A stretch of DNA of 64,000 nt, taken from the NCBI GenBank assembly GCA_949284695.1, contig CASDWJ010000019.1, positions 1 to 64,000 on the forward strand, in the 5' to 3' direction. Below, in pieces: positions 20,130 to 28,793 of the stretch (positions are counted from its first letter, which is position 1; the number at the start of each line of letters is the position of its first letter). The notes below the pieces were generated by a model. It searched no databases. It was given only the letters and a program-made list of their open reading frames with translations, and had not been told where the DNA came from. Source of the DNA: an uncultured Christensenella sp. (lineage in GTDB: Bacteria; Bacillota; Clostridia; Christensenellales; UBA3700). The position numbers and the translations under genes were made by a program.

Positions 20130-20811
20130 TCAGAAAGAAGTGTACGTTTGTCGCGTTTTAACGCGCGCGCCGCGTACTTTCCGTCGCGAGCCGCCGGACA
20201 ACGAGCCTTCCGACTTCTGACGGTATGATCACAAGCAGCAACAACGGGCGTGTCGGAGACGAAAAAGCCGCCGCGGTATATTGAGCGCCCGCAAAAGCCG
20301 ATGCTCAGACCTATGTTTCTCAAGCGCGAGCCGTGCAACATACACGCATTTTTTCTTTGCGAGCGCGACTCTAAGACGACTCAGATCGCCGATCTGCCGC
20401 ATGTTTTACCGCCACGGGTTTTGCCGCCTGCGATTTGTCGTCGATAGCGCGCTATGCAAAAACCCGTCTGCTCGCGTTCAAAGAGATTCCTTTTACCAGC
20501 GACGGCGCTTTTCGTGCCGCCCGCCCTTTCCGCTTGCGCCTACGACTATATCGTTTTCCTCTCTCCCGTTTTGTGCGCCGCGTTGTTCCGCTCGAGACGA
20601 CGAATCATGCTTCTTCACGCGCTCCGGCTTTGTATACATCGTTGTTCCGTTTGTTACGAAAAAAGCCGCGAGACCAACTCATGTTCCCGCTTTGTGCGCC
20701 CGCATTGTTCCCGTTCCGTCTCCCGCTTGTCATGCATAATAAATATCTCTCACGTTCCTCCAGCGGGCGTGACGGCAGGATCGCCAGAACCTACGTCAAC
20801 GGTATAATAAA
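20130..20811. other. Convergent intergenic region with degenerate tandem repeats
   Basis: No credible gene: the open frames here are Arg/Cys/Pro-rich and lack ribosome sites. Three degenerate copies of a TTTGTGCGCC...TTGTTCC segment lie at about 20570-20589, 20630-20648 and 20691-20711, spaced 59-63 bases. Confidence 0.45.
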
Positions 20812-20834
20812 CGACCGCGCTTGCCGCGCGGTCG
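20812..20834 (-). terminator. Terminator-like hairpin after the GLUG lipoprotein gene
   Basis: CGACCGCGC and GCGCGGTCG form a 9-bp stem around TTGCC. On the minus strand it is followed by GTTTATTAT, a broken U-tract, 20 bases past the stop at 20854. Confidence 0.65.
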
Positions 20835-20853
20835 CGTTTGTTAAAACCTGTCG

Positions 20854-23571
20854 TCAATCTATCGTGACGATCACGAGCCCTCTGTAAGAGCCGTTGCTGA
20901 ACACGATGAGTACCGTGCCTTCGGTGTTCTGATTGCCGCACACGAGACTGCCGGTAGCGCTCTCGTTGCCCGCGGTGATCGTCTTGAGTTCTCCGTTGCC
21001 GTCGACGTACTGAACGGTCGCGGTTATCTTTGCGCCCGCTCCTATGGTAAGCGACGTCGTGACGTTGTATATCGTGTTTTTGAGGACGACGTTGCCGACG
21101 GGATTGTCACCGCCAATAACTGCGAACTGATCGCCCAGTTTTTCGGCAAGACCCGCACCGAAATCGGAAACGTATTCTGCGACTTCCTTGTCCTTTCTGT
21201 TCGCGTCGTCGCCGAGTTCTGCGTCATAATAATATACGTTGTCCAACGTGCCCTCGGCATTGCCGGAGAAGCCGCCGACGTTGTTCGTATTGGCGACCAC
21301 GCCGCCTATGCTGTAAGAATCGCTGACAGAAGAACCCGCCGCATTGTAGCCGACAAAACCGCCGACATAGTTGGAAGAACTTGCGTTGACGTTGGCGTAG
21401 CTCGTGGAAATCGTGCCCGCATTGTAGCCGACGAAGCCGCCGACCGCGTTGTTTTCGTTCCTGCCGGACGAGCTGACTTTATTGAGTTTGGAGAGATCTC
21501 TGCTGTAATTCGCACCGGCATAGCTTCCCGTGATCGTGCCCTCGTTGAGCGCGACGAAGCCACCCGCGTAGTTGGGCGAATCAAGTCTTATCTCGCTGAC
21601 CGCAGATACGTTGCCGACACTGCTCGAGTAAAGCACCGTGCCCTTGTTGACCGCTACCAGACCGCCCGCATAAGACGTGGTGACCGCGGTCTCGCCTTCC
21701 TCGGGAGTTTCGACGACCGCATTGACCGTACCGCTTGCATTGCAATAGGACAGGATTGCGTCGGTATTGTTTATGCCGGCAATGCCGCCCGCTGTCGCCG
21801 CGGTAACGTCCGCAACGCTCTGAGAAGTCGTCAGCGTGCCGTTGTTCTGTCCGACGATCGCGCCCGACGTAGCGTATTTTGCATTTACACTGCCGGTAAC
21901 AACACTGTCGGATACCGTGCCGTTGTTTATGCCAGCGATGATGCCCGCGAACTGCGCCGTATCGCTGTTGACTGTCGCGTTCACGAGTCTCAAGTTGGAC
22001 ACTCTCGCGCCCAAAGCTATTTCGCCGAACATGCCGACGTTTGCCCCGTCGCCTATGATCGCAACGTTGGAAATGACGAACTCCGCGCCGTCGTAAGTGC
22101 CGCTGAAGTTGTCGACGCAAAGCCACTCATAACCGCCGAAATCGATATTCGCGCCCTGCTTGTAGTTCGCATCCGGCTCCTTGGCGATATACGCAAGTTC
22201 CGCCGCAGAAGTGATCAGATAAGCGCCGCTTGTCTCGTCTATGCCCGGTTTCTTATAGCTGAGATACTGTTCCTCTGCTTTGACAGAAGTGCCCGCCATA
22301 ACGCCGTTGCCGTTGCGCGTCGCGCTGAGCTCTGCGGTATAGCGCTTGCCGTAATAAGCGATATTGAGAAGGAGGTCGGTCGTGCCGTCCTCGCCCGTTT
22401 CGTAGAACTGGTTATCCACGACGTAGGAATATTCGGTATACCCCGTGCCCTCGACGATCGTGAGTTTTGCCTTGTCGCTTTCGCTCTCAAGGTTGAAGGT
22501 CACTCTCTTTGCCGAAAGCACCGCGTCGCCTGACGAATCGTAAGGAGTGAGAACGAGTGTGAAAGAATTGATGAGCCCGATCTGCTCCTCGGTGTATTCT
22601 CCCTGCTCTATTCTCCACACCGCGCTTGTCGTGCCGTCCGCATTCTCTACGAGCTTCAGGCAATCCTCTGCAAGCTGGGGCAGTTTGTATATTTTGAAAT
22701 TCTCGTTGACGTCGCTCATCGCGCTGTCCTTGTATACCTCGCCGTCGCCGACCGTCTTGATGTGAACGGTGTAAGTGCCGGGCGTGACGATGTTGAAATT
22801 GGTCAGAAGCACGCTTACGCTCGTGCTCGAAGTAGCGTTGACGGTCGTGCTGTAGATCTCGTCGGGGTTGGCGGTATTCCTCGCCTCGAGATAATAAGAA
22901 GTCGCGTTGGCAACCGAGTTCCAGTACACTCTGGTGCTCGTAACGCTGTTGAGGACGGGAGTCGAAAGCTGTGCGTCATTGGTGAAAGTACATGCCTCGC
23001 TGTATGCGCTGTCCTTATAAACAGAGCCTTCGGAAGCGAGCGCCTTGACTTGTATCACGAATTTGCCGGGATCGGAATATTCCTCTTTCTCGAGTTTGTA
23101 GGACGTGCCGCTGACCTCCGACATTTCGATGACTGCGTCGTCAAGGGAGAGGCTCTCGTCGCCGTTGATGACTCTGACGAGATAGCCGGAGGCGCCTTCT
23201 ACGGCGTTCCAGCTGACGGTCTTGTTCTCAAGCGTAAACGTCGCTACGGGTTTTTCGAGCATTTTGTCGACAATATAGACGTAGACGTCGCTGTAGTCGC
23301 TGTAAACGTTGCCTATTTTGGCTCTGACGCGGATCTCGTACGTGCCGGTCTCCTCGACCTCTATAAAGTACGTAGTGTTCTTAGTCTCGAAAGTACCGAG
23401 GTTTTTGACCTCGATCTCATAACTTTCCGCGCCTTCGACAGCCTGCCAGCTGAGGACGTTTCCGCTCATCGCCAGATCCGACGGTGCGGGAAACTCCGAA
23501 CACGCGACGAATGCGAGCGCGAAACAGACAACAAGCAGTATGATCGTAGTGATTGCAATTTTGTTTTTCAT
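20854..23571 (-). CDS. Surface lipoprotein with Fn3-like domains and GLUG repeats
   Basis: A 905-residue exported protein. The signal peptide ends in FVAC (Cys24, lipidation). Three fibronectin-III-like domains follow (about 28-110, 112-200 and 205-300; SWQAVEGAESYEIEVK, SWNAVEGASGYLVRV and YWNSVANATSYYLEA are the corresponding strands). From about 450 to 780 there are at least seven GLUG-type repeats with the pattern GGFVGYN.GT...SY. The last 100 residues look like a further beta-sandwich. GLUG proteins are usually cell-surface adhesins or display scaffolds; the ligand is unknown. It is a single gene. Confidence 0.85.
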   Translation of the reverse strand: MKNKIAITTIILLVVCFALAFVACSEFPAPSDLAMSGNVLSWQAVEGAESYEIEVKNLGTFETKNTTYFIEVEETGTYEIRVRAKIGNVYSDYSDVYVYIVDKMLEKPVATFTLENKTVSWNAVEGASGYLVRVINGDESLSLDDAVIEMSEVSGTSYKLEKEEYSDPGKFVIQVKALASEGSVYKDSAYSEACTFTNDAQLSTPVLNSVTSTRVYWNSVANATSYYLEARNTANPDEIYSTTVNATSSTSVSVLLTNFNIVTPGTYTVHIKTVGDGEVYKDSAMSDVNENFKIYKLPQLAEDCLKLVENADGTTSAVWRIEQGEYTEEQIGLINSFTLVLTPYDSSGDAVLSAKRVTFNLESESDKAKLTIVEGTGYTEYSYVVDNQFYETGEDGTTDLLLNIAYYGKRYTAELSATRNGNGVMAGTSVKAEEQYLSYKKPGIDETSGAYLITSAAELAYIAKEPDANYKQGANIDFGGYEWLCVDNFSGTYDGAEFVISNVAIIGDGANVGMFGEIALGARVSNLRLVNATVNSDTAQFAGIIAGINNGTVSDSVVTGSVNAKYATSGAIVGQNNGTLTTSQSVADVTAATAGGIAGINNTDAILSYCNASGTVNAVVETPEEGETAVTTSYAGGLVAVNKGTVLYSSSVGNVSAVSEIRLDSPNYAGGFVALNEGTITGSYAGANYSRDLSKLNKVSSSGRNENNAVGGFVGYNAGTISTSYANVNASSSNYVGGFVGYNAAGSSVSDSYSIGGVVANTNNVGGFSGNAEGTLDNVYYYDAELGDDANRKDKEVAEYVSDFGAGLAEKLGDQFAVIGGDNPVGNVVLKNTIYNVTTSLTIGAGAKITATVQYVDGNGELKTITAGNESATGSLVCGNQNTEGTVLIVFSNGSYRGLVIVTID

Positions 23572-23828
23572 AGATACTTACCTTTAGTCCGCAAATTTGT
23601 CAAACTATGTATTTCTATCATATCAAAATCGGACATAAAATACAAGTATTATAATATTATTATTTTATACGACGGCAATAATATCCGTATGATACGGTCT
23701 TTTCTTTTCACGATTTCTACGATACACCCTTTTTTCGCAATACGTGTCCGCTGTTTTCCTTGTCAGCCGCAAAACTGCGTGCGCCGCGCGGACAAAAAAG
23801 GCGGAAAACGCAAAAAATCCGCTTAGCG

Positions 23829-23857
23829 TTGACTTATGTATATTAGTGTGGTATATT
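23829..23857 (+). promoter_or_regulatory. Promoter of the acyltransferase gene
   Basis: TTGACT (23829-23834), 17-base spacer, TATATT (23852-23857). The ATG at 23864 is only 6 bases after the -10, at the predicted transcription start, so the mRNA would be leaderless. Confidence 0.65.
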
Positions 23858-23863
23858 TGATTT

Positions 23864-24841
23864 ATGGCAGTAAGAAGAAACATTTCACAAAAAGATCTGC
23901 TCGCAGAGGACAAAAAGCCGTTGACGGACGCGTCTTGTGACGTTGCGCCCGAAACGGAAGAAAAAACCGGGCAGAGCGAGAAGAAAAAGAAAGAAAAAAC
24001 TCATATCCTCCCCGTCGGAGATAAGGACGAATATCCCGAAAACGAGGACGAGCATATGATCGAGAGCAATACGTTCCTTGACGTAGTGTTCGACGAAAAT
24101 TTCGAATATATCATCAGAAACCCGATCAAAAAGTTCTTCGGATGTCTGCTTTGGATGTTCGGCATGACCTTGCTCCCGATAGTCACCTTCTTTATGTACG
24201 GCTTCAAGGTCAAAAACAAAAAGTATATCAGGCGCATAATAAAGTCGGGGTCGGGCGCTTTGACGGTCAGCAACCACGTGCATATCATGGACTGCGTTAT
24301 GGCTTGTCAGGCCAACTGGCCCAAGATGAGTTATCTGCCCACTCTGCACACGACTTTCCAGCTCCCCTACGTCAGGCATATCGTGCATCTGCTCAACGCT
24401 TTCCCGATACCCAATACGACGTCGGGCACAAAAAAGTTCATAGAAGAAATGGACGGGCTTCTCAAGCGCGGTAAATTCGTGCACTTCTTCCCCGAAGGCG
24501 CGCTGTGGCCGTGGTATGACAAGATCAGGACGTTCAAACCCGGCGCATTCCACTTTGCAGTCAAGAACAACGTGCCCGTCATACCTCTCGCGATCAAATA
24601 CCGTCCGCGCAAACTGACAAAGATTTTCAGCAAACGCCCGCTGGTAAGCATAGAGGTGCTCCCGCCCGTCTATCCCAATACGGAGCTCCCCGCCAAGAAA
24701 AGCGTTTACGATCTGACCCAGCGCGTACACGACGCGATCGCGCAATGCGTAGAGTTCAACAACGAAAAATACTTTTCGCCCAAGGTCAAGAAAAAGCGTT
24801 TCTGGCAACGCTCTACCAAATACGACACCGCACAAAATTGA
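23864..24841 (+). CDS. PlsC-like 1-acyl-glycerol-3-phosphate acyltransferase
   Basis: PlsC-type enzymes add the second acyl chain to lysophosphatidate in membrane lipid synthesis. The catalytic block I is NHVHIMD (NHxxxxD, about residue 137) and block III is FPEGALWPW (about 208), with one hydrophobic segment before block I (about 90-110). An N-terminal extension of about 65 charged residues is unusual. No ribosome site precedes the ATG at 23864 and the promoter abuts it; a later start at Met65 (MIESNTF) would keep the catalytic part but also lacks a clear site. The length is 325 residues. Confidence 0.83.
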   Translation: MAVRRNISQKDLLAEDKKPLTDASCDVAPETEEKTGQSEKKKKEKTHILPVGDKDEYPENEDEHMIESNTFLDVVFDENFEYIIRNPIKKFFGCLLWMFGMTLLPIVTFFMYGFKVKNKKYIRRIIKSGSGALTVSNHVHIMDCVMACQANWPKMSYLPTLHTTFQLPYVRHIVHLLNAFPIPNTTSGTKKFIEEMDGLLKRGKFVHFFPEGALWPWYDKIRTFKPGAFHFAVKNNVPVIPLAIKYRPRKLTKIFSKRPLVSIEVLPPVYPNTELPAKKSVYDLTQRVHDAIAQCVEFNNEKYFSPKVKKKRFWQRSTKYDTAQN

Positions 24842-24847
24842 TATTCA

Positions 24848-24875
24848 CCCGCCGCTTGAAGCGGCGGTTTTTTTA
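24848..24875 (+). terminator. Intrinsic terminator of the acyltransferase gene
   Basis: CCCGCCGCTT with AAGCGGCGG form a GC-rich hairpin, followed by seven Ts, directly after the stop. Confidence 0.92.
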
Positions 24876-24885
24876 TCCTTTCCAA

Positions 24886-25245
24886 TGCAGAACATATGGC
24901 GGTCTTTAAACGCGTCTTTCCGTTGATTTTCGCCGCAGTCACGGCAAAAATCATTCGGAAATGCGCACAAATTACTTTTTCTGCCGAAGAAAACTGAGGT
25001 GAACGAGCTGTACTCTAAACCGTTTTATAATTACTTGTATAAAACTGCCGTTGCCCAAGGCAGAACATATAGCGGTCTTTAAACGCGTCTTTCCGTTGAT
25101 TTTCGCCGCAGTCACAGCAAAAATCATTCGGAAATGCGCACAAATTACTTTTTCTGCCGAAGAAAACTGAGGTAAACGAGCTGTACTCTAAACCGTTTTA
25201 TAATTACTTGCATAAACCTGTCGTTGCCCAAGGCAGAACAGATAG
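24886..25245. repeat. Tandem 173-bp duplication, copies A and B
   Basis: Two nearly identical units starting TCTTTAAACGCG at 24903 and 25076 (period 173). They differ by only a few bases across the GATTTTCGCCGCAGTCAC stretch, the CTGCCGAAGAAAACTGAGG segment and the TTTTATAATTACTTG end. No intact ORF is present; the minus-strand frames are short and stop often. Confidence 0.85.
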
Positions 25246-25288
25246 CGGATTTTGAGTGATACATTTGCACTGATACTTCGTTGAACTC

Positions 25289-25319
25289 CGCGGGTAATAC
25301 CGCAAGAGTATTACCCGCG
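25289..25319. repeat. Perfect 12-bp hairpin between repeat copies
   Basis: CGCGGGTAATAC and GTATTACCCGCG flank the 7-base loop CGCAAGA. It lies in the 120-bp unique segment separating repeat copies B and C. Confidence 0.8.
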
Positions 25320-25367
25320 AATTTCGCCTTGTCTAAGCGCAAATCTATCTGCTCAAAATTGCTTGCA

Positions 25368-25472
25368 TCTTTAAACGCGTCTTTCCGTTGATTTTCGCCG
25401 CAGTCACGGCAAAAATCATTCGGAAATGCGCACAAATTACTTTTTCTGCCGAAGAAAACTGAGGTGAACGAA
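25368..25472. repeat. Third copy (C) of the 24.9-kb repeat core
   Basis: The first 105 bases match copies A and B (TCTTTAAACGCG through CTGAGGTGAACGA); the sequence after it is unrelated. Its end forms the left arm of the inverted-repeat element that follows. Confidence 0.85.
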
Positions 25473-25605
25473 GCTGTGACAGAGGAAGTTTTGTCACAGG
25501 CAAGACGAGCGCCGCAGGCAATACTTGCCGTATTGTCAAGGCGGTCAACACAGCCTGCGGCAAAAATGACCTGCCACAGCCCGCGAGCCTCATTTTCTTC
25601 GGCAG
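25446..25605. mobile_element. MITE-like element with terminal and nested inverted repeats
   Basis: The ends CTGCCGAAGAAAACTGAGG (25446-25464) and CCTCATTTTCTTCGGCAG (25588-25605) are imperfect inverted repeats. Inside are CTGTGACA/TGTCACAG (25474/25492) and GCCGCAGGC/GCCTGCGGC (25511/25553). The 160-bp structure has no coding capacity and no obvious target duplication, so the mobile nature is inferred only from shape and the neighbouring copies. Confidence 0.45.
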
Positions 25606-25608
25606 ACC

Positions 25609-25640
25609 AACAAAAAACAGGTCGGGAATATCCCGACCTG
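25609..25640 (-). terminator. Intrinsic terminator of the GH3 gene
   Basis: CAGGTCGGGA and TCCCGACCTG form a perfect 10-bp stem with a 3-base loop; on the minus strand six Ts follow. It lies 20 bases past the GH3 stop. Confidence 0.88.
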
Positions 25641-25659
25641 CCTTTTAGAAGGGGGTAGG

Positions 25660-28077
25660 CTATTGTTTTTTAATAGCCTTGAGTAAAGCAAACAGACCTT
25701 TGAAGAAATGACCGTTAAGCATAATGACGACGCCGTCGACCATCTTCATATTGAACATACCCTGCGAACTGAATGCCAGCGACCTGAGCGGCGAAGTCTT
25801 CATGACCTCGTATATCATCAGATAGTTGGGATCGTACTTATCTGCATTCATCGACATGCGGATAAAGGGTTTTGCTACTTTGAGAAGGAACCTTGCCAGA
25901 CCGCTTGTGTGAGCCATATCCTCGAAGCTGTCGTCAGAGGTAAACGAGCCTTTGACGCACTCGTGCTTCACGCAGCTGATCTTGCCGTCTTTGAACAGAG
26001 CCGCAAACTCCTCGTCTGAGACAGGCTTCTTGACGTCGGGGTTGAAGTACCACGTCCTGCCCGCCGCAGACGGCTCTGTGCCGCCCTCTACGGTCACCGT
26101 CGTCCTGCACTTGAGTTCTCTTACGTTGCCTCCGACAGCGATCTCGTAATCGCCGTTTTCGACGACCCAGTCCTTTTCATTAACATCATAAAACGCGAAT
26201 GCTCTTTTGTCAAGCATAAACTTGACCGTGACAGAACTTTTCGCTTTCACTTCGACCTTGTCGAAAGCGCGCAGCTGTACCTTGGGCATATATACGGTTT
26301 TGCCGTCGTGCACGACATAGAGCTGCATGGTTTCCTTGCCGTCTCTGTCACCCGTATTCTCAACGGTGACCGACACTTCGAGCGTGTCTCCCGCATTGAT
26401 CTTCTTCTTGTCGACGGCGATGTCCTTATACGAATAGGTCGTATAGGAAAGTCCGTAACCGAACGGGAAAAGCACGGGGGCGTCTACGCTCTCGAAATAT
26501 CTGTAACCGACGTAAAGTCCCTCTCTGTACTCGACGTTGTATCTCTCGCCCGGGAAATACGCGCTTGACGGCACGTGAGACAGCTTGATCGGATAGGTCT
26601 CTGCGAGCTTGCCGCTCGGGTTGACCTTGCCGTACAGCACGTCGACGACCGCGCCTCCGCTGTTCTGACCCGCAAGTCCCGCGAGGATCACTCCCTTGAC
26701 GTCGTTGATCCACGGCATCGTGACGACCGCGCCCGTCGAGAGGACGACGACGACGTTTTTATTGACCTTGGCGATCTCTGAAATCAGCGTGTTGTGCGAA
26801 GCGGGCATATCCATATCCTTGCGGTCGAAGCCCTCTGCCTCATACTCGCCGGGCAGGCCTGCGAACACTATGACTTTATCGAAATTCTTTGCGCGCGCGA
26901 CCGCCTTTTCTATCAGCTCGGAGCAGTCCTTGCGCGTCTTTTTATAATAGCCTTCCTCGAACTCGAACGCGACGCCCTCTGCGGTAAGCGCGTCGAGCGC
27001 CGAAGTGATCTTATGACAGTTAATGAAAGAACTTCCCGCGCCCTGGAATCTCGGATTGCGAGCCATGTCTCCGACGACGAGGATCTTGTCCTTCTTGCCG
27101 AGCGGGAGCACCTTGTTCTTATTCTTGAGCAGAACGCAACACTCGGACGCAGCCTTGCGCGCAAACTCGTCGTGCTCTTTTATATCGTAAGTAGCGCCCT
27201 GTTTGCGCTTGCCGTAGAGATCGAAAACCGTGCCGAGAATTCGGTCCACCCTTTCGTCGAGCACCTTTTCGTCGAGACTGCCGTTCTTGACGGCTTCGAC
27301 GATCAGCGCGTCGTTCATACCGCCGCTCGAAGGCATTTCTACGTGCATGCCCGCCTTTACGCCGTCAACTCTGTGATTGACCGCGCCCCAGTCGCTGATG
27401 ACGATGCCCTTGTATCCCCACTCTTTTTCGAGGATCTCGTCGAGAATATGTACGTTTTCGCTCGCCGACTGACCGTTGACGAGGTTGTATGAAGCCATAA
27501 CGGTCGAGGGCGCGCTCTTCTTGACGACCGTCTCGAATGCGGGCAGATATATCTCCCTCATCGTGCGCTCGTCTGCGACCGCGTTGACCGACATGCGGTA
27601 AGTTTCCTGATTGTTGACTGCGAAATGTTTGACCGAAGTGCCTATCCCCTGCGACTGCACGCCGTCCACGAACGCCGCTCCCAGCTCTCCGCTGAGAAGA
27701 GGATCTTCTGAAAAATACTCAAAATTTCTGCCGCAAAGCGGAGAACGCTTTATATTGACGCCGGGACCGAGCACGACCTGTACGTCCTCATGCTGAGCCT
27801 CCTCGGCGATCCTTTTGCCTATCTCTCTGAGCAGATCTCTGTCCCAGGAACAAGCCGTCGAACAAGCAAGCGGAAAACAAGTTGCGTCCACAGACACGTT
27901 CATCTTCGTACTGACGCCGGAATCCTTTTGCGTTCTCAGACCGTGAGGACCGTCGGACACCATTATCGCGGGTATACCGAGTCTTTCGATACCCTTGAAA
28001 TGCCACATATCGTTCCCCGAACAAAGCGATGCTTTTTCTTCCAACGTCATCTTTGCTATCAAATCAGCGTACTTCAT
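25660..28077 (-). CDS. Glycoside hydrolase family 3 beta-glucosidase-like enzyme
   Basis: GH3 enzymes release terminal beta-linked glucose or xylose from oligosaccharides. The 805-residue protein has no signal peptide, so it is probably cytoplasmic. Domain order: (beta/alpha)8 barrel with VSDGPHGLR (about 41-49) and the nucleophile Asp in VISDWGAV (about 226-233), alpha/beta sandwich with the ILAGLAGQNSGGAVVDVLYG segment, and an Fn3-like domain (about 560-640). The tail beyond 680 (KPFIRMSMNADKYDPNYLMIYEVMKT onward) is an extra helical segment found in some Clostridia GH3 proteins. Start is backed by AGGGAG. It is monocistronic. Confidence 0.93.
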   Translation of the reverse strand: MKYADLIAKMTLEEKASLCSGNDMWHFKGIERLGIPAIMVSDGPHGLRTQKDSGVSTKMNVSVDATCFPLACSTACSWDRDLLREIGKRIAEEAQHEDVQVVLGPGVNIKRSPLCGRNFEYFSEDPLLSGELGAAFVDGVQSQGIGTSVKHFAVNNQETYRMSVNAVADERTMREIYLPAFETVVKKSAPSTVMASYNLVNGQSASENVHILDEILEKEWGYKGIVISDWGAVNHRVDGVKAGMHVEMPSSGGMNDALIVEAVKNGSLDEKVLDERVDRILGTVFDLYGKRKQGATYDIKEHDEFARKAASECCVLLKNKNKVLPLGKKDKILVVGDMARNPRFQGAGSSFINCHKITSALDALTAEGVAFEFEEGYYKKTRKDCSELIEKAVARAKNFDKVIVFAGLPGEYEAEGFDRKDMDMPASHNTLISEIAKVNKNVVVVLSTGAVVTMPWINDVKGVILAGLAGQNSGGAVVDVLYGKVNPSGKLAETYPIKLSHVPSSAYFPGERYNVEYREGLYVGYRYFESVDAPVLFPFGYGLSYTTYSYKDIAVDKKKINAGDTLEVSVTVENTGDRDGKETMQLYVVHDGKTVYMPKVQLRAFDKVEVKAKSSVTVKFMLDKRAFAFYDVNEKDWVVENGDYEIAVGGNVRELKCRTTVTVEGGTEPSAAGRTWYFNPDVKKPVSDEEFAALFKDGKISCVKHECVKGSFTSDDSFEDMAHTSGLARFLLKVAKPFIRMSMNADKYDPNYLMIYEVMKTSPLRSLAFSSQGMFNMKMVDGVVIMLNGHFFKGLFALLKAIKKQ

Positions 28078-28090
28078 TTCTCTCTCCCTG

Positions 28091-28116
28091 TCGGCATATG
28101 CCTTGCGCCTTAAGGC
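28091..28116. promoter_or_regulatory. Two adjacent palindromes in the GH3 leader
   Basis: GGCATATGCC (28091-28100) and GCGCCTTAAGGCGC (28103-28116) are both perfect palindromes, 14 bases before the GH3 ATG. They could be operators or a leader hairpin. Confidence 0.45.
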
Positions 28117-28240
28117 GCTCTTATCCCAACTTCCCGTAAAAAATTTTTGCTTTTCGAAGAATAACTGACATATGTTGTCGTATTATATCTCCTATTATGA
28201 AGATACAAAGGACGTCGGGTCCACAAAGGAGGACAAACAT

Positions 28241-28492
28241 ATGTCATTTATAACTTACGACCTCACAGAGGAAAAAAACGTTTTTGCAGGCAACGCGGCG
28301 CGTCGCGGCGGCATGAGCAATGCCGACAAGATCTTTGCCCGTTCTGTCGTAAAAAGGCAGCTGCTCGTTGTCAAAGACCTTATGGCTCTTGACAAGACTT
28401 ATCCGGGCATGATCGACAAAGACGTCGTCGGCGGGCTTTACGCGTTGTACACTTTATTGGAGGACAACGTGCAGTCGGTCACGTCACACTGA
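28241..28492 (+). CDS. Small hypothetical protein
   Basis: An 83-residue soluble protein (MSFITYDLTEEKNVF...) with a strong ribosome site (AAAGGAGG, seven bases upstream of 28241), which argues that it is real. It is basic in the middle (KRQLLVVKDLM) and likely helical, with no motif I recognise. Its end overlaps the convergent XRE gene by 9 bases. The upstream in-frame Met at 28172 lacks a ribosome site and was not used. Confidence 0.6.
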   Translation: MSFITYDLTEEKNVFAGNAARRGGMSNADKIFARSVVKRQLLVVKDLMALDKTYPGMIDKDVVGGLYALYTLLEDNVQSVTSH

Positions 28493-28687
28493 GACGTGGC
28501 CGAGGAGTTCGTCCGTAGAAACCCCCAGAAAAGCGGCGATTTTGCACAAGCAGACGAGCGAAGGTTCGCTCTCCCCCTTTTCGTAATGAGATATCGTGCG
28601 TTGAGAGACACCTATCTCCTTTGCGATTCTCTGTTGCGAAATATTTCTGACCTTGCGCAACCTTTTCAGATTTTTTCCGAATTCCAT
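28484..28687 (-). CDS. XRE-family HTH transcriptional regulator (short)
   Basis: A 67-residue single-domain regulator; the helix-turn-helix is SQQRIAKEIGVSQRTISHYEKGESEP (about 18-43). The short size is typical of Cro/XRE repressors. A good promoter (TTGAAA-18-TATAAT) and a perfect 10-bp palindrome lie upstream, so autoregulation is plausible. Targets are unknown; the convergent small ORF overlaps its 3' end. Confidence 0.85.
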   Translation of the reverse strand: MEFGKNLKRLRKVRNISQQRIAKEIGVSQRTISHYEKGESEPSLVCLCKIAAFLGVSTDELLGHVSV

Positions 28688-28726
28688 AACCTTTTACTCT
28701 GCACAGCGTGCACCCTTCCTAAATGT

Positions 28727-28736
28727 AATACGTATT
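28727..28736. promoter_or_regulatory. Operator-like palindrome before the XRE gene
   Basis: AATACGTATT, a perfect 10-bp palindrome between the XRE promoter and its ATG, flanked by more ATTA-rich half sites. A candidate autoregulatory site. Confidence 0.4.
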
Positions 28737-28763
28737 TTAATACAACAAATTCGTACCTTTTTC

Positions 28764-28793
28764 ATTATAGCACACATATTTTGACTATTTCAA
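28764..28793 (-). promoter_or_regulatory. Promoter of the short XRE gene
   Basis: On the minus strand TTGAAA (28788-28793), 18-base spacer, TATAAT (28764-28769). The rest of the 28794-29294 gap has no gene that I can support. Confidence 0.75.

Noticed and set aside
20281-20887. Several Arg/Cys-rich plus-strand ORFs
   Set aside because: Overlapping, without ribosome sites, with compositional bias only; they also run into the antisense of the GLUG gene.
25145-25593. Minus-strand ORFs of 82-96 residues in the repeat cluster
   Set aside because: They restart in each copy, lack ribosome sites and differ in frame between copies; probably not coding.
24886-25640. CRISPR array
   Set aside because: Repeat units are 173 bp and contiguous, without short repeats and unique spacers, and there are no cas genes.
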